From positions 39,803 through 103,802 of the forward strand of contig CAXXUY010000013.1 in assembly GCA_963664715.2 (NCBI GenBank): a stretch of 64,000 nucleotides of DNA, given 5' to 3'. The DNA is from JAPOXR01 sp963664715 (lineage in GTDB: Bacteria > Pseudomonadota > Alphaproteobacteria > Rhodobacterales > Rhodobacteraceae). This document shows, in pieces, positions 1 to 9,081 of the stretch; the stretch's first letter is position 1; the number at the start of each line of letters is the position of its first letter. The position numbers were made by a program, and so were the translations under genes. The notes beneath the pieces were generated by a model, which was not told the origin of the DNA, ran no database searches, and saw nothing but the letters and a program-made list of their open reading frames with translations.

Positions 1-30
1 AAGTCCTTCCATTCATCAACGGAGCGACTG

Positions 31-444
31 ATGGCACGGGTCACAACCGAGGACTGCATTGACAAGATTCCGAACCGTTTCGACCTTGTCATGATGGCTG
101 CATTCAGGGCCAGGGAAATCTCGTCCGGCGAGCTTCTGACCGTGGATCGGGACAATGACAAGAACCCCGTGGTTGCACTGCGGGAGATCGCCGAAGAGAC
201 GCAGTCGGCCGAGGATTTGCGCGAACGCACGATTTCCAGCCTTCAGCGCCAGAACGAGGTGGATGAACCGGACGACGACGAGATGTCTCTGCTTGGACAG
301 CATCTTGAGCATGGATTTACCCGCCCGATCACCTATTCCGCACCGACGACGGCCAGCGGTGATGACTCGGAGGCCGAAAGACGGATGGAAGAGGCAATTC
401 TCCGTCAAATGATTGAAGAGACAAGGGACAAGGCGGACAGCTGA
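31..444 (+). CDS. rpoZ: RNA polymerase omega subunit
   Basis: 137-residue omega subunit, which helps assemble and stabilise RNA polymerase by binding beta-prime. The N-terminus MARVTTEDCIDKIPNRFDLV is the family signature, followed by the helix containing ALREIAEE (about residues 50-60). The rest is an acidic tail (DEPDDDE) typical of the longer alphaproteobacterial forms. ATG start is preceded by GGAG. It heads the housekeeping cluster and sits 23 bp before the (p)ppGpp synthetase gene; rpoZ-rel adjacency is conserved in proteobacteria, and omega forms part of a ppGpp binding site in E. coli RNA polymerase. Confidence 0.97.
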   Translation: MARVTTEDCIDKIPNRFDLVMMAAFRAREISSGELLTVDRDNDKNPVVALREIAEETQSAEDLRERTISSLQRQNEVDEPDDDEMSLLGQHLEHGFTRPITYSAPTTASGDDSEAERRMEEAILRQMIEETRDKADS

Positions 445-467
445 ACGGTGCCGCGGCAGGATATCCG

Positions 468-2843
468 GTGACCGCACACGACCTGATAGAGAAAATCCGC
501 CAATACAACAGCGCAGCCGATGCGAGGCTGATCGAGCGCGCCTACGCGTTTGCCGAAAAGAAGCACGAGGGCCAGAAGCGCAAGTCCGGAGACGAGTTCT
601 TCACCCATCCGCTCGCAGTGGCCGAGATACTGGCAGATCACATGCAGGAGGATCGGGTCATTGCCGCAGGGCTGCTGCACGACACTGTCGAAGATACGGA
701 TACGAGCAACGATGAAATTGCTGCCAAGTTTGGCAGGAAGATCGCTGCCATCGTGAACGGCGTCACCAAGGTCGAGGACGAACTGAAGAACGGCGCCAGG
801 ACAGCCGATGGCCTCACCGAGTTCATGCGCGGAAAGAATTTCAGGAAATTCATCAGCGCTGCCGGCAGACACAATAACGTGATGATGGTCAAATGTGCCG
901 ACCGCCTGCACAATCTCAAGACTTCGCAAAGCATCGCGTTCGAGAAAAAGCTCCTCAAGGCCCGCGAAACCATCGACATCTATGCGCCTCTGGCCGAAAT
1001 GTGCGGTTTCCAGAAGATACGCAAGGATCTGGAAGATGCAGCCTTTGCAATTCTGCGCCCTGACGAGAGAAACGAGATCCTGCGCAAATACGTGGTGCTG
1101 CGGGGGTTGAAGCAGGATCCTTCGCCAGAGGTGCTTGCTGCGCAGGATTTCCATACGCAGCTTCTCCGCAAGCTCAGGGCAGCCAAGATCGACGTGGATG
1201 TCAGCGGACGGTTGAAATCGCCCTATGCGATCTGGCGAAAGTACAGAAGCAGCATTTCCTCGGCGGAAATTGGCGGAGAGGAAATCAGGCCTGTCCACGA
1301 ATGGCTAGGATCGATATTCGACGTTTTCGGATTCCGGATCGTGACAGATGACATTGTGAATGCCTACCAGGCGCTGCGGGTCGTGCACACGAACTGGCGT
1401 GCGTTGCCGCACAGGTTCAAGGACTACATCAGCACACCCAAGGAGATCACCAACTACCAGGCGATTCACACGGCCGTGGAATTGCCGATAACCGGGGCGG
1501 TCGAGATCCAGATCAGAACCGCGGAAACGCATGTCCGCGCCGAATATGGAAGCGCCGCGCACTGGGCGTATCGTGACGGTGTTGTCGTGAGGGAAAACGA
1601 CCGGAAAGACCAGAGCGCCCTGCAGATCCTGATCGATGAGACGATGTGGTCCAAGAAAGGCGAGATCTCCGATTCGGAATTCAAGAAGAAATTCAGCAGG
1701 GCGGTGACTGTCAGGCAGATATCCATAGCCTGCTACACGCCGAAAGGAAGGATGATCCGGCTGCCCTCGGAGTCCACGGCACTCGACTTCGCCTTTGCCG
1801 TTCACTCCAAGATCGGTGAAAGGGCCATAGCGGCGAAAGTGGCCGGCCGGAGGGTGGAACTCAACACCATGCTTTCGGATGGTGACAGGGTGGAGATTAT
1901 CACTGCCATCGATGCCTCGCCCAAGCAGGAGTGGATGGAATGGGTGAAGACGGCACGAGCAAAGGCGGAAATCCGCAGGTCTCTCCAACGATTTGAAAGA
2001 CAGCAGCTGATCACGCTTGGTCTCAAGATCGCCGACGAGGCGCTGAAGTCCTATGGCAGGGAAGCCAACGAAGAGGTGCTCAAGATCGCCGCTGAAAATG
2101 TGCTCGACACGGACGGCAATGTGGAACAGCTCCTGCTGCAGTTGGGCAGGTCGGAAAAGAGGCGCAGCCTGAACGCCCACGAAGGCCATGACGGCCACTC
2201 ACCGGACGCGGAAGGAGAGAACGGGCATGCCTCAAGGGTTGGTGTCTCCAGGACCGGCACGGTTGCCAGAATGGATGAACCGGACCTCACGGCCGAGGAT
2301 GTGGTCCGCGCCGTGCTCCCCGAGACCTTTCTGAAGGTCGATCCGAAAGTGACCGAGCCGGAGAACTTCTTCACCGGCCTGCCGGATGACAGCGATCCCC
2401 ACATTGCACCCTGCTGCCTGCCGATACCCAGGGAAGAAATCGTGGGAGTGGCCAGAAAGAATGGCAGGCTGCGTGTCCACAGGGTCGATTGCAAGGAGAT
2501 CCGGTGGGGACAGGATGGCGCCAGGATAGTCCAGGGACTGAACTGGCATGAAGGGCCATTCGTTCCGATTCACCCGGTTGCAATCACCGCGTCGCTAACC
2601 AATCGCGCGGGAGTGCTCGGCCGGATCTGCAACCTGATCGGCGAGCAGAATTCCAACATTTCCGACCTGCTGTTCCTTGAACGGAAACCGAAGGAATACC
2701 GCATCCTCTTCGAGGTCCAGGTCCGGGATTGCACCCATCTCGATCATGTTCTTTCGGCAATGCAAACCGACCTGGAGGTCAAGTTTGCCAGTCGCTGCGC
2801 AAATGCTCTCTTACTGAAAAAGGCGGTGCTGAAAGCCAAATGA
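468..2843 (+). CDS. rel: Bifunctional (p)ppGpp synthetase/hydrolase (RelA/SpoT family)
   Basis: 791-residue stringent-response enzyme that makes ppGpp from ATP and GTP/GDP and hydrolyses it. Order: HD hydrolase domain with intact H47 and H71-D72 (LLHDTVED), so hydrolysis is probably active; synthetase domain about residues 230-360 (GSIFDVFGFRIV, KDYISTPK, EIQIRT, HWAYRDG); TGS domain about 405-465 (CYTPKGRMIRLP); C-terminal ACT domain about 710-785 (NRAGVLGRICNLIGEQ). GTG start at 468. Length and architecture match the single long Rel of most alphaproteobacteria, which carries both activities. Its stop overlaps the next ATG by 4 nt. Confidence 0.97.
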   Translation: MTAHDLIEKIRQYNSAADARLIERAYAFAEKKHEGQKRKSGDEFFTHPLAVAEILADHMQEDRVIAAGLLHDTVEDTDTSNDEIAAKFGRKIAAIVNGVTKVEDELKNGARTADGLTEFMRGKNFRKFISAAGRHNNVMMVKCADRLHNLKTSQSIAFEKKLLKARETIDIYAPLAEMCGFQKIRKDLEDAAFAILRPDERNEILRKYVVLRGLKQDPSPEVLAAQDFHTQLLRKLRAAKIDVDVSGRLKSPYAIWRKYRSSISSAEIGGEEIRPVHEWLGSIFDVFGFRIVTDDIVNAYQALRVVHTNWRALPHRFKDYISTPKEITNYQAIHTAVELPITGAVEIQIRTAETHVRAEYGSAAHWAYRDGVVVRENDRKDQSALQILIDETMWSKKGEISDSEFKKKFSRAVTVRQISIACYTPKGRMIRLPSESTALDFAFAVHSKIGERAIAAKVAGRRVELNTMLSDGDRVEIITAIDASPKQEWMEWVKTARAKAEIRRSLQRFERQQLITLGLKIADEALKSYGREANEEVLKIAAENVLDTDGNVEQLLLQLGRSEKRRSLNAHEGHDGHSPDAEGENGHASRVGVSRTGTVARMDEPDLTAEDVVRAVLPETFLKVDPKVTEPENFFTGLPDDSDPHIAPCCLPIPREEIVGVARKNGRLRVHRVDCKEIRWGQDGARIVQGLNWHEGPFVPIHPVAITASLTNRAGVLGRICNLIGEQNSNISDLLFLERKPKEYRILFEVQVRDCTHLDHVLSAMQTDLEVKFASRCANALLLKKAVLKAK

Positions 2844-3436
2844 ACTTTGGGAGGAAGAGACAACCGGCCAGCATGCGCCGACCGCATGCCTGGTCGCCGA
2901 GGGGATGGCTGCGTACTGGCAGGTACAGGTGGCTGCGTGTCCTCAGGCTCTCCGATTCGCCCCACCGGATTTCCAGGGGAGTGTTTGCCGGTACATTCAT
3001 CGCCTTCACGCCGCTGTTTGGACTTCACTTTATTTTTGCTCCGATTATTGCCTGGTTGCTCAAGGGAAGCGTGCTGGCCAGCCTGGCCGCCGTGTTCGTA
3101 TGCAATCCACTGACCTTTCCTCCGATTGCCTTTGCCTCGTACAGGCTTGGAACGCTTATCATCGGCGGACAGGTGAAGGGCAATCCGGCTGCCATCGAAT
3201 CTGCCGAGGGTGGGTTCGGAACGATCCGGGAGAACTCGCTTGCGTTGTTTTCCGACAAGAACTTCGACTGGCAGGCCGTCGTCGAGGTGCTCCGCGTCAT
3301 ATTCCTCCCATACCTGGTCGGTGGACTGATTCTCGGAACTGTTGCCGGCGTTTCACTGGGCTGGGTTTCGTACAGGTTGATTTCGGCGTATCAGAAGCGT
3401 CGTCCGGCTCTTCGCAGAACCGTCGGAAACAACTGA
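2840..3436 (+). CDS. DUF2062 domain membrane protein
   Basis: 198-residue inner-membrane protein of the DUF2062 family, function unknown. After a basic N-terminal arm it has the family core: RISRGVFAGTFIAFTPLFG, a hydrophobic helix (HFIFAPIIAWLL), the conserved CNPLTFPPIAFASYRLG loop, and a final transmembrane helix around YLVGGLILGTVAGVSLGW. The start is the ATG overlapping the rel stop (ATGA); a longer reading from 2729 would run inside rel and is unlikely. A DUF2062 gene between rel and pdxJ is common in alphaproteobacteria, but the link is unexplained. Confidence 0.9.
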   Translation: MNFGRKRQPASMRRPHAWSPRGWLRTGRYRWLRVLRLSDSPHRISRGVFAGTFIAFTPLFGLHFIFAPIIAWLLKGSVLASLAAVFVCNPLTFPPIAFASYRLGTLIIGGQVKGNPAAIESAEGGFGTIRENSLALFSDKNFDWQAVVEVLRVIFLPYLVGGLILGTVAGVSLGWVSYRLISAYQKRRPALRRTVGNN

Positions 3437-3460
3437 GACACCTTCCCCGGAGGAACGGAA

Positions 3461-4243
3461 TTGAACCAGGACAGCACAGCAGGAGTCCAACCGAAACGGC
3501 AGAGGTTGGGCGTCAACATCGATCACGTCGCAACCGTCAGGAATGCCAGGGGAAGTTCCTACCCGGACCCGCTCCGGGCTGCCCTTCTGGCTGAAAAGGC
3601 TGGGGCCGACGGCATCACTGCGCATCTGCGGGAAGATCGCCGGCACATAGCCGACAGTGACATCGATGCCCTGATGCGGGAACTGAGCCTTCCCCTCAAT
3701 CTGGAACTGGCAGCGACAGGTGAAATGCAGGAAATCGCGCTCAGGCATCGCCCGCATGCAGTCTGCATCGTTCCCGAGCGGCGCGAGGAGATTACCACAG
3801 AAGCCGGGCTGGATGTCGCTGGTCACAGGGATCGCCTGGCGGAGTTCATCAGGCCTCTGGCAGATGCCGGCTCCAGGGTTTCGCTGTTTGTCGGAGCCGA
3901 TCCCGAGCAGATCAGGAGCTCGGCGGAAATTGGCGCGCAGGTGGTCGAGTTGCATACCGGGTCATATTGCGACGCGTTTTTCGAAGGCAGGCATGAGGAC
4001 GGGGCGAAGGAGCTGGAACGAATCCGCGCCGCTGCGTCTCTTGCATTTTCCCTGGGCCTCGAAGTCCATGCCGGGCACGGACTCACCTATGACACCGTGG
4101 CGCCGGTTGCGGCAATTCCGGAGGTCCTGGAACTCAACATCGGACACTTCCTGGTTGGCGAGGCGATCTTCCTGGGCCTGGACGCTGCCATCGCCAGGAT
4201 GCGCCGCCTCATGGACGAGTCCAGGGTCGGTGCAGGAAGCTGA
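3461..4243 (+). CDS. pdxJ: Pyridoxine 5'-phosphate synthase
   Basis: 260-residue TIM-barrel enzyme that condenses 1-deoxyxylulose 5-phosphate with 3-amino-2-oxopropyl phosphate to pyridoxine 5'-phosphate in DXP-dependent vitamin B6 synthesis. Signature segments: LGVNIDHVATVRNARG near the N-terminus, GADGITAHLREDRRHI, PHAVCIVPERREEITTEAGL, and HAGHGLTYDTV followed by ELNIGHFLVGEAIF. The start is TTG at 3461, chosen because GGAGG lies 6 nt upstream. Usual length for the family. Next in the operon is acpS, the standard partner of pdxJ. Confidence 0.97.
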   Translation: MNQDSTAGVQPKRQRLGVNIDHVATVRNARGSSYPDPLRAALLAEKAGADGITAHLREDRRHIADSDIDALMRELSLPLNLELAATGEMQEIALRHRPHAVCIVPERREEITTEAGLDVAGHRDRLAEFIRPLADAGSRVSLFVGADPEQIRSSAEIGAQVVELHTGSYCDAFFEGRHEDGAKELERIRAAASLAFSLGLEVHAGHGLTYDTVAPVAAIPEVLELNIGHFLVGEAIFLGLDAAIARMRRLMDESRVGAGS

Positions 4244-4273
4244 ACCGCCGGGGCCGGTCAAGGACACCCCGGC

Positions 4274-4675
4274 ATGATACTCGGTGTTGGCAACGACGCG
4301 GTCAACATTGGCCGGATCGAGGCCGTCCTCGAGCGGCATGGAGACCGGTTCCGTAACCGGATCTACTCCGAGGACGAACTGGCACTCGCGTCGAGAATGG
4401 CAGACAGTGCCGGGATTCTGGCAAAGCGCTGGGCTGCCAAGGAGGCATGCACGAAGGCACTCGGCACGGGCATGACACGCGGCGTTTCACTTCGCGATAT
4501 CGAGGTACAGACCGCGCGGGGCAAACCTCCTGCGCTGCGACTCCGGGGAGGGGCGTTGGCGCGGCTGAACGAGCTGGTTCCCCCCGGACACGAACCGAAA
4601 ATCCATCTGAGCATGTCAGACGACCGGCCCACTGCAACTGCCGTTGTTGTCATTGAGGCGATTGCGGTCGGATGA
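4274..4675 (+). CDS. acpS: Holo-[acyl-carrier-protein] synthase
   Basis: 133-residue 4'-phosphopantetheinyl transferase that loads CoA-derived phosphopantetheine onto apo-ACP for fatty acid synthesis. It shows GVGNDAVNIGRIE (metal-binding Asp; D-A-V rather than the more common D-I-V), KRWAAKEACTKALGTG with the catalytic Glu/Lys motif, and HLSMSDDRPTATAVVV near the C-terminus. The ATG has AAGGA upstream. Normal size. It lies between pdxJ and lepB, as in many alphaproteobacteria. Confidence 0.96.
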   Translation: MILGVGNDAVNIGRIEAVLERHGDRFRNRIYSEDELALASRMADSAGILAKRWAAKEACTKALGTGMTRGVSLRDIEVQTARGKPPALRLRGGALARLNELVPPGHEPKIHLSMSDDRPTATAVVVIEAIAVG

Positions 4676-4763
4676 GAATCTGCTGTCGGGACAACTTGAC
4701 TCTGGAATTGGGGCTGTCCAAACAGATGCGTTGCCGCCGCGGAAAATTGCGAGGTCCTGATTG

Positions 4764-5519
4764 ATGCAGGCAGTAGTCGAAAATGTGAAAACGATTGTTT
4801 ATGCGCTGCTGCTGGCAGGGCTCTTCCGCACGTTGTTGTTCCAGCCTTTCTGGATTCCTTCCGGTTCGATGAAGGACACGCTGCTGGTTGGGGACTTCAT
4901 GTTCGTCAACAAGCTGGCCTATGGGTATTCGAGGCATTCCTGTCCTTGGTCTCTGTGTCCCTTTACCGGCCGGCTTTTCGCCGAGGAACCGGAGCGCGGT
5001 GATGTCGTGGTCTTCAAGCACCCGGTTTCCAAGCGGGATTTCGTCAAGAGGCTGGTTGGACTGCCGGGAGAGAAGGTGCAGATGCAGGACGGGGTGCTCT
5101 ATATCAACGGCGCGCCTGCCCCGCAGCAACCCGATGGAGTGTTCGAAGAGATTATCGGGCGAGACGACCGGCGGGGCGGGAATCTGAGGTGCACGGAACG
5201 TCAGGGCAACATCTGCAGCAAGCCACGGCTGGTTGAGACCCTTCCGGGAGGGGTTGCACACGCGATTCTCGACCATGGCAGTTCGCCGGCGGATTCGACA
5301 GCGGTGTTCACGATACCGGAAGGCGAATATTTCTTTCTTGGCGACAACAGGGACAACAGCAGTGACAGCCGGTTTTCGCAATTGCGGGGCGGAGTGGGGA
5401 CAGTGCCCTTCGAAAACCTGATCGGGCGCGCTGACCGCGTGATGTTCTCGTCATCCGGTCGGAGCCTGTTCTTTTTCTGGACCTGGCGCAAGGACCGGTT
5501 CTTCAAAGCGATACAGTGA
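4764..5519 (+). CDS. lepB: Signal peptidase I
   Basis: 251-residue membrane peptidase that removes Sec and Tat signal peptides. One N-terminal transmembrane helix (about residues 10-26) is followed by box B, IPSGSMKDTLLVGD, with nucleophile Ser35. Then come box C (GDVVVFKHP), box D with the general-base Lys (DFVKRLVGLPGE), and box E (GDNRDNSSDSRF). An insert around RCTERQGNICSKPR carries two extra cysteines. ATG at 4764 is preferred over the TTG three bases before it. Its stop overlaps the GTG of rnc (GTGA), so the two are coupled. Confidence 0.96.
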   Translation: MQAVVENVKTIVYALLLAGLFRTLLFQPFWIPSGSMKDTLLVGDFMFVNKLAYGYSRHSCPWSLCPFTGRLFAEEPERGDVVVFKHPVSKRDFVKRLVGLPGEKVQMQDGVLYINGAPAPQQPDGVFEEIIGRDDRRGGNLRCTERQGNICSKPRLVETLPGGVAHAILDHGSSPADSTAVFTIPEGEYFFLGDNRDNSSDSRFSQLRGGVGTVPFENLIGRADRVMFSSSGRSLFFFWTWRKDRFFKAIQ

Positions 5520-6205
5520 GCAGACAGCGCAGCACAACGGAACTCGAAGACCGTATCGGATACCGCTTCAAGAACAGGAGACTGCTGTTGCAGGCCCTGA
5601 CACATTCCTCCCAGGCTGCGGGCAGGGGTGGTGACAATGAACGGCTGGAGTTTCTCGGTGACCGGGTCCTCGGGCTGGTGATCGCGCAACGTGTCATCGA
5701 AACGCAACCGCAGGCAAGTGTCGGTGAACTGGCGATACGGTTGAATGCACTGGTCAAGAAGTCGTCCTGTGCCAGGGTCGCCGAGGCAATCGGGCTCGGA
5801 AGGCAGTTGCGGCTGGGAAAGGGCGCTTCGGGCCCGGGTGGAATGCCTGGCACCGGCCAGCTCGGCGATGCCATGGAAGCCCTGATTGCTGCCGTCTACC
5901 TCGACGGAGGAATTGAACCGGCTCGGCAGCTGGTCCTCAGATTCTGGTCGGTCCCCGAATTCGACGTGCTGGGAGATGCCGAGGACCCCAAGAGCAGATT
6001 GCAAAGCTGGGCGCAGGCGCGGCGAATGAAGATCCCGGAATACCGGGTAATCGACTGCAGCGGGCCGCCGCACAAGCCAAGGTTCACGATTCGGGTTGAA
6101 CTGGAATCCGGCATGAATGCCGAGGCAGAAGCATCCAGCAAGAAACTGGCGGAATGCCGGGCGGCAGAAGCCCTCCTCCAATTGCTTGGTGCTGGAGATG
6201 GCTGA
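5516..6205 (+). CDS. rnc: Ribonuclease III
   Basis: 229-residue double-strand-specific endoribonuclease for rRNA processing and mRNA turnover. The catalytic signature ERLEFLGDRVLGLVI is intact and is followed by the second acidic pair region GDAMEALIAAVYLDGG. The C-terminal double-stranded RNA binding domain starts near residue 155 (DPKSRLQSWAQ) and ends SSKKLAECRAAEALL. GTG start overlaps the lepB stop by 4 nt; its own 3' end overlaps the era start by 8 nt, so lepB-rnc-era are translated as a block. Confidence 0.97.
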   Translation: MSRQRSTTELEDRIGYRFKNRRLLLQALTHSSQAAGRGGDNERLEFLGDRVLGLVIAQRVIETQPQASVGELAIRLNALVKKSSCARVAEAIGLGRQLRLGKGASGPGGMPGTGQLGDAMEALIAAVYLDGGIEPARQLVLRFWSVPEFDVLGDAEDPKSRLQSWAQARRMKIPEYRVIDCSGPPHKPRFTIRVELESGMNAEAEASSKKLAECRAAEALLQLLGAGDG

Positions 6206-7097
6206 ATCAAGGGCCGGATTCGTTGCACTGGTCGGAGAACCCAATGTTGGCAAGTCAACGCTGCTCAACTGCCTTGTCGGGTCGAGGATTTCAATCGTCA
6301 CCCACAAGGCGCAGACAACCAGGTTCAGGATCAGGGGAATTGCCGCCAAGGGCACATCTCAGCTTGTATTCGTGGATACACCGGGCCTGTTCGACCCGAA
6401 GACCCGGCTCGACAAGGCAATGGTCGGCTCGGCCTGGAAGAGCACAACCGAGGCAGATATTGTCCTTCTGGTCGCAGAGGCGCACCGGGGAGCGACAGAC
6501 AGGTGCCTGTCTTTCGTCGATACAATCGCCGAACGGCTTCGGCCCGGACAATTGCTGGCTGTCGCAATCAACAAGATCGATCGCGCCTCACATGAGGAAC
6601 TGTTGTCGTCCGCAAGCATTCTGGGCGAGCGCGCCGATTTTGCCAGGGTATTCATGATTTCTGCCACGAAGAAGGACGGAGTTGGGGATGTTCTCGCCTG
6701 GCTTGCCGAAAATGTTCCCCGAGGGCCCTGGCTGTTTCCAGGGGACCAGGTTTCAGACCTGCCGACGAGGGTCATTGCCGCGGAAATCACGCGCGGAAGA
6801 CTGATGTTGCGATTGCATGAAGAAATCCCCTACCGGCTGACGGTCCAGACGGAAGCCTGGAAGGAACGCCGGGACGGTTCTGTCCTGGTCAACCAGGTTG
6901 TGCATGTCGAGCGCGAGAGCCACAAGAGAATGATCATCGGCCAGGGTGGCCGGGTCATCAGGCAGGTTTCGCTCGAAGCCCGGGGAGAAATCAGCGAGAT
7001 GCTGGGTCAGGATGTGCATCTCTTCGTCCGGGTGAAGGTTCGCCCGGGCTGGTCCGATGACGTCAGGCGCTTCATCCTGTCGGAGAGTGGCGACTGA
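6198..7097 (+). CDS. era: GTPase Era
   Basis: 299-residue GTPase that chaperones 16S rRNA 3'-end maturation and 30S assembly. G1 GEPNVGKST, switch I region THKAQTTRF, G3 DTPGLF, G4 NKID and G5 SATKKDG are all present. The C-terminal KH RNA-binding domain includes VERESHKRMIIGQGGRVIR. ATG at 6198 is preceded by GGAG inside the end of rnc. A longer frame exists upstream but lies entirely within rnc. Confidence 0.97.
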   Translation: MAESRAGFVALVGEPNVGKSTLLNCLVGSRISIVTHKAQTTRFRIRGIAAKGTSQLVFVDTPGLFDPKTRLDKAMVGSAWKSTTEADIVLLVAEAHRGATDRCLSFVDTIAERLRPGQLLAVAINKIDRASHEELLSSASILGERADFARVFMISATKKDGVGDVLAWLAENVPRGPWLFPGDQVSDLPTRVIAAEITRGRLMLRLHEEIPYRLTVQTEAWKERRDGSVLVNQVVHVERESHKRMIIGQGGRVIRQVSLEARGEISEMLGQDVHLFVRVKVRPGWSDDVRRFILSESGD

Positions 7098-7111
7098 AGC
7101 CGCAGGGCTCG

Positions 7112-7450
7112 GTGAAAGCAGTGGCACGGATAAGCACGGATTTCTGGGTTGGCGCCTATCTCAACCACCTCCGCATTGCAGGTATCCCGGCTTTTGTCGT
7201 TTCACGCGGAAACTCCGAAGCAGGCTCCGTGTTGATACGGTCAAACACGCTGGACGGCCGCTCCCGGCTTTTCCAGAAATCCTACAACCTCATGATGGAC
7301 AGGGAGGTCTGGGTACTCACCGACGAGGGCGAGGATTCCATGATCGACGGCATAGTTGAGCGGCAGATGCAGAGGGACACCGATCTCTGGATCATAGAAG
7401 TGGAAGACCGCGAGGGGCAAACACTTCTCGAAACGGACGGATTCGAGTAG
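7112..7450 (+). CDS. DUF1491 family protein
   Basis: 112-residue protein of the DUF1491 family, found almost only in alphaproteobacteria and of unknown function. Recognisable parts are the N-terminal RISTDFWVGAYLN, the central FVVSRGNSEAGSVLIR and DRRVW-like MMDREVWVLTDEG, and the C-terminal DTDLWIIEVEDREG. It begins at a GTG 14 bp after era and ends 9 bp before recO. A DUF1491 gene is often found beside era/recO in this class, which supports the taxonomic placement. Confidence 0.87.
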   Translation: MKAVARISTDFWVGAYLNHLRIAGIPAFVVSRGNSEAGSVLIRSNTLDGRSRLFQKSYNLMMDREVWVLTDEGEDSMIDGIVERQMQRDTDLWIIEVEDREGQTLLETDGFE

Positions 7451-7459
7451 CGTCCGATC

Positions 7460-8206
7460 ATGAACTGGCGCGATCGCGGCATATTGCTGTCCTCAAGAAA
7501 TCACGGGGAGACGTCTGCGATCCTGGATGTCTTCACCTCGTCGCACGGGCGGCATTCCGGGGTCCTGCGCGGTGGCACGTCCAGAAGATACAAGCCAGTG
7601 CTTCAACCGGGAACGGAACTCATCGTCGAATGGCGTGCGAGATTGCCTGATCATATCGGCAACTATCGGATCGAGCCGGCAAGATCGCGGGCGGCTGCGC
7701 TCATGTCTGACCGCATGGCACTGGCTGCATTGTCCTCGCTTTGCTCCGTCCTCTCGATGTCCCTTCCCGAGAGAGAACCGAACCAGGACTGCTATGATCG
7801 AACGATCGGTCTTCTGGACTCGCTGGAAACGTCATCCGACTGGCTTGGCAAGTACCTGATGTGGGAGCTTGAACTGCTGGGAGAGATCGGGTTCGGTCTT
7901 GACCTGGAACGCTGCGTCGTGACGGGAACGACAGGCAATCTCGTTTTTGTCTCCCCAAAATCCGGATGTGCCGTCAGCCGTCGGGGAGCCGGCAAATGGG
8001 CCGACCGGATGTTGCCGTTGCCGCCCTGTTTTCTCGGGGGGAAGCTCTCTGGCATCAACGAGATGTCGGATGGTCTCAAGACCATCGGGCATTTCCTGAA
8101 GCTGGGGATCATGACGGGCGGGAGGTCAACTTCGCTGCCGCCTGCCCGGGTTCGATTTGCCGAATCGATCCAACGAATGGCCGGGAAACCGCAACGGCAA
8201 CCGTAA
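7460..8206 (+). CDS. recO: DNA repair protein RecO
   Basis: 248-residue recombination mediator that helps RecR load RecA onto SSB-coated single strands. The N-terminal OB fold carries the typical DRGILLSSRNHGETSAILDVF and GRHSGVLRGG. The helical middle has SDWLGKYLMWELELLGEIGFGLDLERC. The C-terminal part keeps the alphaproteobacterial segment NLVFVSPKSGCAVSRRGAGKW and ends with LPPARVRF. It lacks a full four-cysteine zinc knuckle, as is usual in this class. It is the last gene of the housekeeping block. Confidence 0.94.
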   Translation: MNWRDRGILLSSRNHGETSAILDVFTSSHGRHSGVLRGGTSRRYKPVLQPGTELIVEWRARLPDHIGNYRIEPARSRAAALMSDRMALAALSSLCSVLSMSLPEREPNQDCYDRTIGLLDSLETSSDWLGKYLMWELELLGEIGFGLDLERCVVTGTTGNLVFVSPKSGCAVSRRGAGKWADRMLPLPPCFLGGKLSGINEMSDGLKTIGHFLKLGIMTGGRSTSLPPARVRFAESIQRMAGKPQRQP

Positions 8207-9081
8207 TCCGGGACAAGCCTGCCCGGTTCGATTGACCAGGCAGAGGCAGGACGGATTCGGCTCCTGCGCGGCCGAAAGAGCCGCGGGTGCAGCTTCATGC
8301 TGACCAACCCACTGGTCGAACACCGCTGCACAAGTCCGGTTGCAAGCCGGAATGAACGGAGGTCACGCGTTCCGGCCGCGCGGGTGTCAATTTCGGACCA
8401 GTAATTTCCTCCCTGGCCTGAACATCGGGGCTTCCGGAGCGGCAATCCGGGTGAAACGGCATGATGCCCGACACCGGCTGGTATGCCAACCCTACATGCA
8501 TTCTCGATTTCCCCTGGAACATGGTCGACGCGACAAGACTCACGATCAAGAGAAATCCCTGAATCACCAGTCCGGCCTGAAACCGTCAATTGCGGCCCTG
8601 ACTGCTTCGTCCTTGAGGATCCATGATCACGAAGTCCGGTCGGTCAGGTTGGCAGTGAATTCACCCGGTGAATTGAAGAAGGCCGACCGAAGAAACGGGT
8701 CAGCGAGGGTAGGCACGGCCAGAATGAGTGCGATCGGGGCAACTTGAACGGGCAGTGACGCCGAATTCAGCAACTGAAGCCAGCGCGGAGAACGATGATC
8801 CAAAATTCACCTCCGCGCGGACCGGATTTCCGGGCCCACAAGCACGAACAGAAGAACAGATCCCTGGAAGAGGGCCGTGCACTGTCTTCGACCTCGACAA
8901 TCGCGTTCTGTGACCGCATGTACTTGCTGGACGAAGCGAACATCATGACGATGCATGGTGTCGCTGCAACCGACGCGAGACTGCTGGGCGAATGGGCTTC
9001 AGGCTAATGCCGCAATCGCCGTGACATCGATCGGTGTTCTGGAGTCCACCAGAGGTCCGGTGTCAGTCTCAGAAGTTGCGT
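8207..9081 (-). other. Decayed intergenic region downstream of the amino-acid-binding gene
   Basis: 875 bp without an intact gene. Reading the minus strand, short stretches look like fragments of membrane protein: around 8640-8750 a hydrophobic run containing VAPIALILAVPTLADPFL, and around 8480-8580 VIQGFLLIVSLVASTMF, separated by stops and frame changes. Because the neighbouring minus-strand gene is a binding protein of an amino-acid ABC transporter, these could be relics of its permease genes. The match to any permease is weak and no ATPase is recognisable. Confidence 0.25.

Noticed and set aside
405..1298. 297-codon frame on the opposite strand of rel
   Set aside because: Antisense shadow of a strongly conserved gene; high GC produces many such frames.
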